Assembly: GCA_020086605.1 (NCBI GenBank)
Contig: JACBWW010000015.1
Span: 7,523,513-7,587,512 of the forward strand
Direction: 5' to 3'
Source of the DNA: Lanius collurio
Taxonomy: Eukaryota > Chordata > Aves > Passeriformes > Laniidae
DNA length: 64,000 bases
Under the pieces are notes generated by a model. It had not been told where the DNA came from. It searched no databases and saw only the letters and a program-made list of their open reading frames with translations. The position numbers were made by a program, and so were the translations under genes. Of this stretch, positions 51,663-62,034 are shown one piece after another (positions within the stretch are counted from its first letter, which is position 1; every line of letters starts with the position of its first letter).

Positions 51663-53510
51663 AAAAAACCAACCAAAGACCAACAAACCAAACAAGCCCC
51701 CAAAATCACAACACATACATTTGCAGGATAATTTTTCCTCTCCAGATACATCTCAGGATTCATACATGGGAATTGTTTTGCATCTACATCAAGTAAATAA
51801 CAGTATTATTGTAAAAACATGGAGGAACTGTAACAAACCCTATCCTCGGGATACTGTCATTCTCAATATATGTGTACAGTATTTTTTCTGAAGTAGGTGG
51901 GATACCAAGATTCAAAATCTTCTTCTATTTTTCTGGATTTAAAGGAAAAATTACTCTAAATATTGGATTAAAGGGGAACCAGGAGTCAAACATTTCTTGG
52001 TTCTTCTGTTGAAGGTGTTGACACAGCAGGCCAAGTGGATGAGCATGCCTTTTTGAGTCAGTCTGGCTTTTCAGCTTTCCAGACTGTAACTCCACAGATT
52101 AGCAGAAGAAAATCTTCTATGTATAAAGCAGAATAGCAACCTCTTGTTTCTCCTGAAAGTTTCCTCAAGACACTAACAGAAAGGCCAGCTGGTGATCTTA
52201 AATGTTGTGAATTCAATAAACTGTACACTTCAGGAAATTACTCTGCTAAAATGGATGGTTTTTTGCTCCTAATGCTGACTGTATCAGAAAGGAAAATGCA
52301 AGTAGTCCTGTCTCACCAGTTTTGTAACAAAATTACTTGCTTTGGTAACCTTTAGACTTCCAAAGAGCTTCCAAAATCTCTCTCTCATGTTTTCTCTTCA
52401 ATAATAAATCTGACAATAACAAATGAGCCCTGTTTGCTGTCCAGAGTCCTTTAAATCACAGTCTTAAATAAAACAAAAGATTGAGCTAAGGAAATAAGAC
52501 TCACAGAATGAAGTGAGTCTCATTTTAAAATTAAGTAGCCATAGTTAGAATCCCTTTTCTTAATGTAGTGGAAGTCTCCTGTCCACTGTGGGAGACTAAA
52601 ATAATCATAGATACTTCATTTCTCAAGAAGCCTTAATAACTCCTTTGTTTGCAGCAGCTCTTTGAAAATCATGCAGCATAAAAGAGAATAATAATGAACA
52701 TTTTACTCCCTTTATTTATTTATTTCCAACCTTCAGAAGTTGGTACAGAGGCTGGGTGCTGATTCAGGTGACAAGTAGGTTTATAAAGCTGTGCTAATGC
52801 ATGGTCTCACAGTTCTAAAAATATGACCCTGAGCTTTTCTACTACGTGTTCTTCTGAATAACTGTAAGTTTCCCTTTCCACACCTGGCTCCCAACTTTTA
52901 CATTGAATTTATTAGTTCTGTTTTGGGCAATCTAATTCCAGATACTTAAAGTCCCAAAACTGTTGGCTACTGTGGGGGGGAAGACAAACACATGTTTTAC
53001 TCTTAGAGTTATAAGACAATAGCACCTGGCCACCATCTGTCTGCCTCCAGTAAATCCTTCATGCCTAATAGTAGCGCATCTTTCCATTATTCTATTTAAG
53101 TTAAACTGAATGTCTGAAAATGAAGAGTTTTAACCATTTGTGAAAGTATAAATTAATGTAACACCAGGCATCTCACTAGCCTGACTTTTTTCCAAGCACT
53201 CATATCCCTTACTGCATTCCAATAAATGGAAAATAAACATAAAACTCTAAAAAAAACTTCCCTTCTTCTCTGCTATACCTTTTTATTTTTTCCTGTGAGA
53301 AAAGGCAAATGCTTCACATCTTTGAGGATTTAATGTGTGAACACAGACGCTTACAAATCAGGTTTCACTGGTACTACCTGCAAATTTCAGCATCCTTACC
53401 ATTAGCAAGTAGTGTCATCCAGCAGAACTGAGACCTTTACCCTCTTTGTCATCTCTACTCCCAAGCTACTGACTGACTACTCTCCTCTACAAAAGCATTA
53501 TTGCCTTTTT

Positions 53511-53526
53511 TATTATTATTATTATT
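53511..53526 (+). repeat. (TAT)n microsatellite, about five units
   Basis: TATTATTATTATTATT within a T-rich stretch. A short trinucleotide repeat that may vary in length between individuals. Confidence 0.8.
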
Positions 53527-54738
53527 GCTACTGGGGAGACTTTTGCCACCTTACATTCTGCTCAGAAGTTATTCCCAAATAAGCCCCCTGTCAGCTTTAG
53601 AACTAGCAGCAATTAGAGTTCTCACTATTCACTCTATAAAACTTTCAATCTATCTTATCGATATAAAACTCTTATCACCTTTGCAAAGACAATGAAAATC
53701 CATTAAAAAACTCTTAAATTATGCACTGCAGCATGGAAATAAGATTCACATGCTTCCTCTTCATGGTAAAGAGGATTGGGCATTGCTGTTATACAAACCA
53801 AGTAAAAGCTTTCATAAAATTAATCAGTAGTGAACATGATGGAAAACCATCTTGATAAATCTGTACTCTAAAATAGTGGAACCATTTAAGAGTAAAATTC
53901 ATAACTCTAATTTTACATCAAGAAGCAAATCAACTCAGTTTAGATCTGCAGAAAGGTAGAAGAAATGTTAAGGCTGGATTCTAATTTAGTACAGCTATCC
54001 TTATGTTCAATTGGAATTTCCAATAATACTGTACATAGTTACAGTTGTAACCGCCATTCATAAATTGCAAAGTATTTCATATCAAAACTATATCCATTAG
54101 AAGTCTAATACCCTTTCATCCCTGGTCATAATGATGTTTTCATTGCATCACCATTTCCTAGATTTATTTTTCTTTTTAATGAGGAACATGTCACTTTCCC
54201 TGTAGCAGAGATACCAGAACAAAGAGAAAGAACAGTTCTGCTAAGCCTTACCCAAACCATATGAGGTGTATGACACTGAGCTTTTCATGTAAGAACCCCT
54301 GTGACAATGAAAAGGGCATTCTGGGACTTAAACAAGAATCAAAATTTTGGAGGAGCTGCAAAAATTATTAAGATCACAGAAGAGCATCAATTTGCAATCT
54401 CATAAAGTAGGAGATGAAATGCAGATTGTTTCCGAAAGGCTTCTCAGTGTCTGGCCAAAAAGGAAAGTAATAGCACAGGAGAAAGTGGCCCACATTCCAG
54501 ATACAGGGTGAACACTACACTATAGTTGCTAATAAATAGAACACAAACCTGTGAGAAATTGCTACATAGTTTAGCATCTCATCTGAGACGTAACTGGCAT
54601 TTTAACATATGTTTTTTGAAAGCTGATTTAAGCAAGAAAAACAAAAACAGCTTGCATGTCTTCTAAAAGGGAAAAAAAAAAACAAACCTATAAATACCTT
54701 CCTTTGGTTTGTGATTATTTTTTCTCTACTGTTTAAAG

Positions 54739-54762
54739 AGTAAAATGAAGAGTAAAATGAAG
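54739..54762 (+). repeat. 12-bp tandem repeat x2
   Basis: Two perfect adjacent copies of AGTAAAATGAAG. Probably a recent local duplication. Confidence 0.85.
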
Positions 54763-55298
54763 TATTTTTAATCAAGTCACATGTTTCATATACATCTACA
54801 GAAACAAAGCATTGTTAGGCACCCCCAAACGACAAGGAAGTCTAAATCATAGATGTGACATATTTGTTATTCCCTTGATGTTATTTGCCACAGAATGACT
54901 AATCCAAGAGATACCAATGTTTTCATTTTCTACCCATGAATGCAATCATCCTGTATCATTGATTTCACATCAATTGCTCAGGATACATGCCAAGAAAAGG
55001 CCACAAAAAGATATTAATTATTTTTTGCTCTAATTTGCACTTATGTCATCTAACATACACTTCATAGATTATAACATCTTTAATTTACTCATTCAGTTAC
55101 AGTAACTCATTTAGTAACATTAAGCACTATGCAGGAGAATTAATGCGTTAATATTTCATGAAAACATGTGGTTAATTAGGATTTTAATGCTTTGGGGTTG
55201 GGTTCCTTTTGGTTTCATCTCTGTGTGCAAGCTGCGAGCAATGGTTCCTGGGAACCACACTCACTGCCACGTAGCAGGGGCAGAGCAATACCGGATAC

Positions 55299-55487
55299 TG
55301 TGATGGTTTTGATGTTAATACAAAGCAGTCAAACCAAGGGGTGATGTGACTGTCCTCTAGTCAGATATACCAATATACACGGACTACAACATTTAAGCAT
55401 GATAAAGGGTATGGGATAAATAAAGCTGCCATTCATTTATACAACTGACTACATTCTCATTCACTAAACTGCTCCCTGATGCTTACA
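55299..55487 (+). mobile_element. probable short solo LTR
   Basis: The 189-base interval starts TGTGATGG and ends GCTTACA, fitting the TG...CA rule. It contains a polyadenylation signal (AATAAA at 55419-55424) followed by about 60 bases of U5-like sequence (CTGCCATTCATTTATACAAC onward). This is the layout of short avian endogenous retrovirus LTRs. No flanking duplication was found and the start is uncertain. No internal viral sequence adjoins it. Confidence 0.45.
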
Positions 55488-56029
55488 TGTCATAGGATAA
55501 GCCTAGAGAGCCCCAAACTGTGGTTACAGAAGTCATCTGCCACACCTACTCTAGCAGAAATTACGGGCTGGGCAATGATGCTGGGCAGAAACAAAAACCT
55601 TTCCCTCAGCTGTGCAAACACAGCTCAATCACTTCGTAAAATGCTAAGTAAGCACAGAAGCTTCAGCAAAGAGCAGCTAAGAGCTGCAGTGAGGTCCATA
55701 AACCACAAATACCCAAGAGTGTTCTAAGACTCTGTGTTACCTTGCAGCATCACAATCCTTTACACAGACTGTTGAATTCACTTAAGAATGTGCTGTCTCT
55801 AAAACAAATAGTTGACTTAGTAGTCCACTGACTTTTCTTTGTTTTCACTTGCTTATTCAGACGCAGTGAAAATATGAGATCTCCATTAAAGCCATCATAA
55901 ACATTTTTAACCTGACCGCATCAATGAGCTCTGCATTCACGCAAAAGATTGTTTAGGTGGTAGTGGTTTACCAGGAAAAATAAAAGTGATTGCTTCAATG
56001 GTTGCACAATCCAGCACTAAAAAATGCTG
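55488..56029. other. unassigned sequence between two LTRs
   Basis: About 540 bases without recognisable coding motifs. An 82-codon plus-strand frame starts at the edge of the upstream LTR and has no recognised domain. It may include decayed transposon sequence, but I cannot assign it. Confidence 0.4.
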
Positions 56030-56155
56030 GTGAAGTTTTTTTGCCCACTATGACCCCAGAGCAATGACAACAGCCGAGTCCTGGTGGTCTGAGATCACCT
56101 CTGCAGAGACAGCAAGCTCCCAGAATCCTTGGGTTCCTTAATTTGCTCGTTACAA

Positions 56156-56387
56156 ATTGGTTGGTTTCTGTTCTCCCCTGCCAGTTTTATGCAAAAGGCC
56201 ATAAATATTTCTCCATTTCGTTGAACAAAGCTCCGCAAAGGCCCACGTACCTCGGTGCCCCATTGGTTACTGCCCTTACCCCTCCTATGAGTGTTCCCCG
56301 TTGGTTAATTCCCCATGGACTCCCCCCTCTCACCCTTCCCTATTGACTTCTGCCCTTCATCTCCACCCCGATCCTCTAAGTATAAAA
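56156..56387 (+). promoter_or_regulatory. LTR promoter: two CCAAT boxes and TATA box
   Basis: Two ATTGG motifs (inverted CCAAT) at 56156-56160 and 56262-56266 lie upstream of TATAAAA at 56381-56387. Transcription would be expected to start about 25-30 bases further right, near 56410-56415, in the sequence GTTGACTGCTC. Motif spacing is compatible with a retroviral U3, but activity is not shown. Confidence 0.5.
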
Positions 56388-56522
56388 TCCCTGGACTTGG
56401 CTGCGTTGACTGCTCTTTGTCCCTGGATCCTTCACACAGGCTAAGCCTGCCTGTGGAACCCGAGCTGGGAGTCCGTCCTTCTTTGCCTTCCCCCGCACGC
56501 CTGAGCAGCTGAGCTTGGGACA

Positions 56523-56578
56523 AGCTCCTCGGGTGAGGAGCTCACTCCGACTCTGCAGAGTCGCTGCCAGCGAGGGGC
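56523..56578 (+). other. three consecutive hairpins in the LTR
   Basis: Hairpin 1 is AGCTCCTC, loop GGGT, GAGGAGCT (56523-56542), a perfect 8-bp stem. Hairpin 2 is the perfect 16-base palindrome CGACTCTGCAGAGTCG (56548-56563). Hairpin 3 is CTGCC with GGCAG around a seven-base loop immediately after. Such structures are expected in the R/U5 leader of retroviral RNA. Confidence 0.75.
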
Positions 56579-56658
56579 AGCTCCGGGCTTTCCCCTGGCT
56601 CAGCCTGCCCTCAGTTTTTCTTCAAAGTTAGACACTTTAAAACCCCAGAACTATAACA

Positions 56659-57188
56659 AAGGGCATTTCTGTGTTTATGCATGTGACAGTATTTGTATGC
56701 AAGGGTAGTCATAGGAAATACTCTCAAGCACTGAAATATACATATCTAGCATGCATAAATTAATGTTATAGAGCTTTTGTGTACATGCCAGGAATGGTAC
56801 AAGCAGGAAAAATGACATTAATATGTTTTATTTGATTAGTATTGGCATAAAAACATCACATTACCATTTGTTTCCTTTATGAAATGCAAGACTTAAATGG
56901 AAATCTAACATAATATATTTACACACAAGGAAAGTAAATGTGCAAGTTAGCACTAAAATAACAGTTACAATAAAAATTATAAGCAAATACCTTTTACTTT
57001 GAACTATCATTTGCAGTAAAAATATTTGTAGGGAAAACATTCAAAAGAAAAGGAAAACATGCTTTCTGATGAAAAGCATGATTTTAATCTCATCTGTTTA
57101 TGCAAAATGCCTAAAAAGTTATTATACTTGAAAGAGGAATTATTATTATATTATAATCATTCTATTACTTTTTTCCTAGTCTGTATAC
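56659..57188. other. AT-rich DNA up to the assembly gap
   Basis: No gene or repeat recognised. The sequence becomes strongly TA-rich just before the gap (ATTATTATATTATAATC near 57140). Confidence 0.6.
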
Positions 57189-57583
57189 NNNNNNNNNNNN
57201 NNNNNNNNNNNNNNNNNNNNNNNNNNNNNNNNNNNNNNNNNNNNNNNNNNNNNNNNNNNNNNNNNNNNNNNNNNNNNNNNNNNNNNNNNNNNNNNNNNNN
57301 NNNNNNNNNNNNNNNNNNNNNNNNNNNNNNNNNNNNNNNNNNNNNNNNNNNNNNNNNNNNNNNNNNNNNNNNNNNNNNNNNNNNNNNNNNNNNNNNNNNN
57401 NNNNNNNNNNNNNNNNNNNNNNNNNNNNNNNNNNNNNNNNNNNNNNNNNNNNNNNNNNNNNNNNNNNNNNNNNNNNNNNNNNNNNNNNNNNNNNNNNNNN
57501 NNNNNNNNNNNNNNNNNNNNNNNNNNNNNNNNNNNNNNNNNNNNNNNNNNNNNNNNNNNNNNNNNNNNNNNNNNNNNNNNNNN
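57189..57583. other. assembly gap, 395 N
   Basis: Unsequenced bases. The open frames reported across it on both strands are meaningless translations of N. The left flank is TA-rich, which may explain the failed assembly, although an unassembled repeat copy is also possible. Confidence 0.99.
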
Positions 57584-58301
57584 CCTCAATGCAAAATTAA
57601 TTTTTAAGCATAGTTGAATCAGATGCTAATATATAACATCGTGCATGCCAGACATTGTTTTTATTATTTTAATCAAGCTACTGCCCTGACAAAAGGCATG
57701 ATTTGTAAGCAAGGTTTGTGGTTTAGAAATTCCAATTAAAAAAGAGTACTTCTTGTTAGACAGTGTATTTCAAATTTATTTAAGTTCTGCTGGCTAATAT
57801 ATGTAGGACCCAGTATCAACAAATTCTTTCTACAGGTTAGACAATTCATTTTTCCCAGAAAAACTGAGAAATTACAAGAAACAGAGTACAGACCTATATT
57901 ATTCAGCTAAATAAGGCACCCTAAAGGCAATGACGTATCAGTTGCTTTTATACGCAGAATTATACACAATTATTCTAAAATAGTGCCCTCAGCTAAGGTG
58001 AAGGCAGCAGAGAGGAGGGAAAGAGGAGGATAAGAACCCCAAAACCTCAAGCATTTCCATTTCAAGAGAGTAATTCATTTAGAGGATACTTTAAACACTC
58101 CAAAATTCATTACACACAGGCCTTATACACTAAATAAAAAACACCGTGTAAAACTCCAAAATATCTGGCTTAGATACAAACTCGAATTTATACATTAGAT
58201 CTCAATGGCAGTGAAATTATTTTCTCTGGGCTCAGAGACAGTATTTTCATTAGAAATTCAATACTTTCTGTTTTCTACTTTAAAAATGGTGCAATCAAAT
58301 A
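57584..58301. other. AT-rich unique DNA, no gene seen
   Basis: About 720 bases between the gap and the fold-back LTR. No gene or repeat recognised apart from a short purine-rich stretch near 58000-58035. Confidence 0.6.
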
Positions 58302-58907
58302 TGTATTTGGTTTGCATGGCCAAGCTTTGGTAGCAGGGGGCTAGAGGGGTGCCTTCTGTCAGAAGCTGCTGGAAGCTTCCTCCATGTTCAGGAGAGCCAG
58401 TCCCTGGCAGCTCCAAAGATGTGTCATTGATCAAGGCCAGGACAATTAGAAATGGTGGCAATGCCTCTGTGATAACAGAGTGGCCTCTTCATGGACTGCT
58501 GGTGGATTTCTGCCTCCCAGTGGTCCTGCAGGGGCTGCAGTGGCACAGTTGCTTCACCATGATCTTCACCACGGGCTCCAGAGGAATCTTGGCTCCAGTG
58601 CCTGATGCACCTCCTGCCCCTCTTTCTCCACAAACTTTGATGTCTGCAGAGTGTTTCCTCTCACATGTTCTCACTCCACTCCTCTCTGGCTGCAATTACA
58701 TCTGTGCAGTAACTTTTTTCCTTCTTGAATATGTAATCATGGAGTTACCCTCTATTCCTGATTGGCTCAGCCTTGGCCATTGGTGGGTCTGTCCAGGAGC
58801 CAGCTGACATTGCCTCTGCTGGACATGGATGAAGCCTCTGGCATCTTCTCACGGAAGCCACTCCTGTAACCTCCTGCTACCAAAATCTGGCCATAAAAAC
58901 CAATACA
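58302..58907 (-). mobile_element. fold-back composite of the ERVL-like LTR
   Basis: The right part (about 58486-58907) is the 5' half of the same LTR family as 9898-11254 in minus orientation, ending at CAATACA. The left part (58302-58478) is the first about 175 bases of the same family in plus orientation, starting TGTATTTGGTTTGCATGG. The two ends are therefore inverted copies: GGTAGCAGGGGGCTAGAGG on the left corresponds to the complement of TAACCTCCTGCTACC on the right. The result is a 606-base unit with about 175-base terminal inverted repeats and a spacer of about 250 bases. The 3' half of the LTR is missing. The 152-codon plus-strand frame across it is an artefact. Confidence 0.85.
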
Positions 58908-60235
58908 ATATATTAGCACAAAACCAAAATGAGAAAAGTTTGGATAGTCCATTAAGAGGTTTCCAAGAAGTATAAGCTTATGAGACATATGCTAGCTCAG
59001 CCAACCCATTTTCCATTTTCTCCAGTGTCTCCCTTCATTTTAGGGTAAATCAATAAACTATCTTTAGCTAGAATACTAATCCTGCAAAACAGAAATCTTA
59101 AAATATTGAACATCGATAATAAAACTAAAATGCTAAGTCTCTATCATACCCGAAAATGCAATTTTCAAGAGCTCTAAGCTTGTTTTCTCAACATGCAGAA
59201 ACAATTTTCATCCATTCTTATTCCCGACAACATTTTGAAGGCATACACAACCTAGCCACAGCTCAGTTCTACTGTTACGATAGAGCATCACACAGTGTCC
59301 TTTTATACCAGGAGTTCAGATTATGTTTTCACTTAAATGATTAATCAGAAGCCCCATCACTCTCAGGGAAGGGTGTTGTCTTAAGAGAGAGTTAAACAGT
59401 GAGTAAGTGAAGTCTAGAAACACTTTGTTCATTTGAGTAGGACGCCTTAGAGCGTTTGTTTTGGGGTTTTTTTTATTTTTAATAATATAAAGGAGTGCAC
59501 TCAATGGGTAATTCATTCTCACAGCTCTAGATTTATAGCTGTCTCAGTTTATTATCCTGTTAATAAGACTACTGCAGAAATGGTCAATGGTTTATTTGAA
59601 TTGGGCAGCCCTTCTCAATGAGATATACATCACAAAAATATCATTCAGCTGGTGTCTCAAGGGAGAAGTCATTGTCAGAAAAAGTTCAGAGATATTTCCT
59701 TACCAGCTTATGGCCAAGCTATAGTCGTAAGACTCAATGAGTACATTTCAAACAAATATGGATATTATGGTCACAGATAGAATCCCCTATACGGTGTGGC
59801 TATCAACACTCTATGTCACATTCTGACTTAGAAGCTAAGTGTTTGGACACAGTTCAGTATTCTTTATTTGAAAAACTCATATAATTAAATATAGCTTCTG
59901 AATGCTTATGGAAGACACAAACACTCTGGCATAGGACAAACAAGAACTGTGAAAGCTTAGTCAGGAATATACATTGCATTTTACAGACACAGCAAACATA
60001 AACAGGTTGCTGCATCTCCAAATTCCATAAAGCTTATATGCTTTTAACTGGTAAACAAGATAAAAGCATCTCAGAATACATGCTGGTAAGGTTCATGCAG
60101 GCTGCAGATAAAATATTTTGCCTTGACCACTGTCGCTCTAGGACACAAGAGAGAACACATGTACATGAGAGATTTCAGAAAGGCTAAAAGGGGCCTATGT
60201 TTATTAAATTCCAAATTTATAGATTTCTTAACCAG

Positions 60236-60322
60236 GACAAGGATTGGGTGAACAAGGCCACTGCCTCTTAAAACACATTGGCTGCAAGAGATGCCCATCA
60301 GGGCACCCTTGTCACAGTGCAG
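60236..60322 (+). other. candidate exon, 87 bp, plus strand
   Basis: An acceptor (TTATAGATTTCTTAACCAG) is followed by 87 bases and a near-consensus donor (GTGCAG then GTATGT). The length is a multiple of three, and one frame is open and rich in Cys and His (CKRCPSGHPCH). The other frames contain stops. No zinc-finger family is matched, and chance is likely. Confidence 0.2.
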
Positions 60323-61023
60323 GTATGTAAACATTCTTACAGCTAGGAAAACATAGCTTATTGTTTACATGAAGAACTGTGAGAACTCTGACTCCAAAAG
60401 TAAAACATCAGAAAGCTGAGAGAACTAGGCAACAGACCACTGCAGTGCTAACTGGTAGTTATGGGATGTCCTGCTGGTCATCTATGAAAATAGTGAGGAG
60501 AATGTTAGAGGATATAAGCAGCCTGACATGTACCTAGACTGCTGAAACAATTAAATAATCCCTTTTCCTTTAAAGTAGGGACAGTTCTGAAAACCTCTGT
60601 TGCTTAGATATATGATACTGACTCACGACAACAATGCTCACTCACAACAAATGTGTATGAATTACACATTAATTTATCAGAGACCTGACTGAGGCAAATT
60701 TCTGCCTTGCCTGGGCTGTCCTCAACACTAGGGGCTAGAAAGATCAAGAATGTGATGATGGAATCCAAGAGAAGATGATCTTGGACAACAAATGGGAAAG
60801 AAGCCCACTGTTGTTGAAGTTTCCCTTGCCATTTTCCAGTATTTGAATATTTTGTGGTCAAAGTTTTACCTCCAAGACTTTTGAAATGACTTTTTCAAAG
60901 TCTTCCATTAAGCTCTTTGAAAAAAATGATGTGTTAATAGTTTCATTAAATTGCATGAACCATATGTACAGTGAATGCAGACATCAAAACACTGGCAGAA
61001 AAATATGTAAGATTTTTACTCAC

Positions 61024-61048
61024 CTTTTTCGACATTGGAGTTTGTTTC
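61024..61048 (-). other. strong minus-strand donor, possible 25-bp exon
   Basis: The minus strand has a near-perfect donor (GAAAAAG then GTGAGTA). The nearest AG upstream (TATGTCTTTAAG) would give a 25-base exon, but its pyrimidine tract is weak. It might instead be the end of a first exon that begins further right. Confidence 0.15.
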
Positions 61049-61685
61049 CTTAAAGACATATTTTCATTTTACAGACCATATTGGATATAGTAGAAAACAT
61101 CTATATACTGCCCTTAAGCTCATTCCTTCCTTGCCAATTCCATCAAACTGTTCAAGGAAATATGCAATATAAGCAAGATACATTAAGTTTCATCTTGCCA
61201 AGCAAAGCCCTTGCTCAGAGGTATAGATGTGTACGTTGAAAGGAAGAAACAGGATTGTCTCAGAACTATTCCTTATCTCATGCAGCCAGAGTTACAGTTA
61301 AGATGATTTTGGAAGTATTTTTTTCTAAAGGGAAATAAAGATGAGAGTTTGAAATTAACTCCATGTATTACTGTAGGTTTGATTGTTTTTCTCTTTACTG
61401 AGCTGTTCTGTGAAATGCAGCAGCACAACAGTCCTCAGGTTTGCACGCTGATAAACTACAGAAGGGTTTTTCTTGAAATAATTTGTCATTTGAGGGGAAA
61501 AAACTAAGGTTGGCTAATGCTTGAGCACTTTCTTCTTCTGTTGCAGTCAATAACTGCAGGTGTCAGTGTAGTCCTAGCAACAGCAGCTGCTGATCTCTCC
61601 ATAAGAAGCCACAAATGAAGCAAAGCAGAAAAGGCCAAAGCCAAAATCTGACTATAGCTTTAATTCTACTTTTATGTGCCTCTAG

Positions 61686-61768
61686 TAATAGCAGAAGTTC
61701 TCAAACAGACATCTAACTACTGGAGCAACAGTAGTCCGGACTAGCAAGACTGCAGCCCTCTGGCCAAG
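61686..61768 (+). other. candidate exon, 83 bp, plus strand
   Basis: A good acceptor (AATTCTACTTTTATGTGCCT then CTAG) and the strongest plus-strand donor in the window (GCCAAG then GTAAGT) flank 83 bases. All three frames contain stops, so a real exon here would be non-coding or untranslated. Confidence 0.25.
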
Positions 61769-61896
61769 GTAAGTGGTTTTTCCCCTCAGCACAGCACTGG
61801 TGAGGAAAGAGGAGATGGACACAGATCCTTCTTCATGAGAACGGTGGTAGGATGAGGGGCAGTGGTCACAGCTCAAAGCACATATTAGTTTTCCCA

Positions 61897-62034
61897 GATA
61901 TGTTGTGCCATCTCCATCTTTGGAGACATCCAGAGCTAGAAAACAGGGCCCTGAGAAGCATGATCTGATTGGACCTGGGTTGGACTAGATGATCTGCAGA
62001 AGAGGCTCTTTCCAGCCTAACCTTTGATTCTGTG
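61897..62034 (+). mobile_element. CR1 LINE, very short 3' end
   Basis: The segment matches the last about 140 bases of CR1: TCTCCATCTTTGGAGACATC, then GGGTTGGACTAGATGATCTG, CTCTTTCCAGCCTAACC and a decayed tail TTTGATTCTGTG. It is the 5'-truncated remnant typical of aborted CR1 reverse transcription. It has no coding potential. Confidence 0.9.

Larger units (their letters stand above)
51663..55298. other. unique AT-rich DNA, no gene seen
   Basis: About 3.6 kb with no recognisable gene. It contains an A/C-rich tract next to the CR1 copy, a run of seven G bases near 52974, a short TTTA repeat at 52711-52725 and the small repeats listed separately. Minus-strand donor-like sites occur near 53394 (ATG then GTAAGG) without a good acceptor. 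Confidence 0.55.
56030..56658 (+). mobile_element. GC-richer endogenous retrovirus LTR, probably solo
   Basis: The segment is sharply richer in G, C and CpG than the surroundings. It contains ATTGG motifs (56156-56160, 56262-56266), a TATA box TATAAAA at 56381-56387 and a structured R/U5-like region, and it ends CTATAACA at 56658. The end fits an LTR terminus, with TGTTATAG as its inverted form. The sequence after 56658 shows no primer-binding site or gag gene, so a solo LTR is likely. The left boundary is uncertain (between about 56030 and 56170), and no AATAAA is visible, so an old GC-rich host promoter is an alternative. Family not identified. Confidence 0.6.
58908..61896. other. unique AT-rich DNA with splice-like blocks, no gene seen
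   Basis: About 3 kb with no recognised gene or transposon. Open frames are under 90 codons. The plus- and minus-strand exon candidates here are listed separately. A G/T-rich run near 59460 is simple sequence. Confidence 0.5.

Noticed and set aside
57059..57607. 182-codon frame on plus and 137-codon frame on minus
   Set aside because: Both are mostly translations of the N gap.
58349..58807. 152-codon plus-strand frame
   Set aside because: It crosses the inverted LTR junction and mirrors the frames of the LTR copy at 10 kb.
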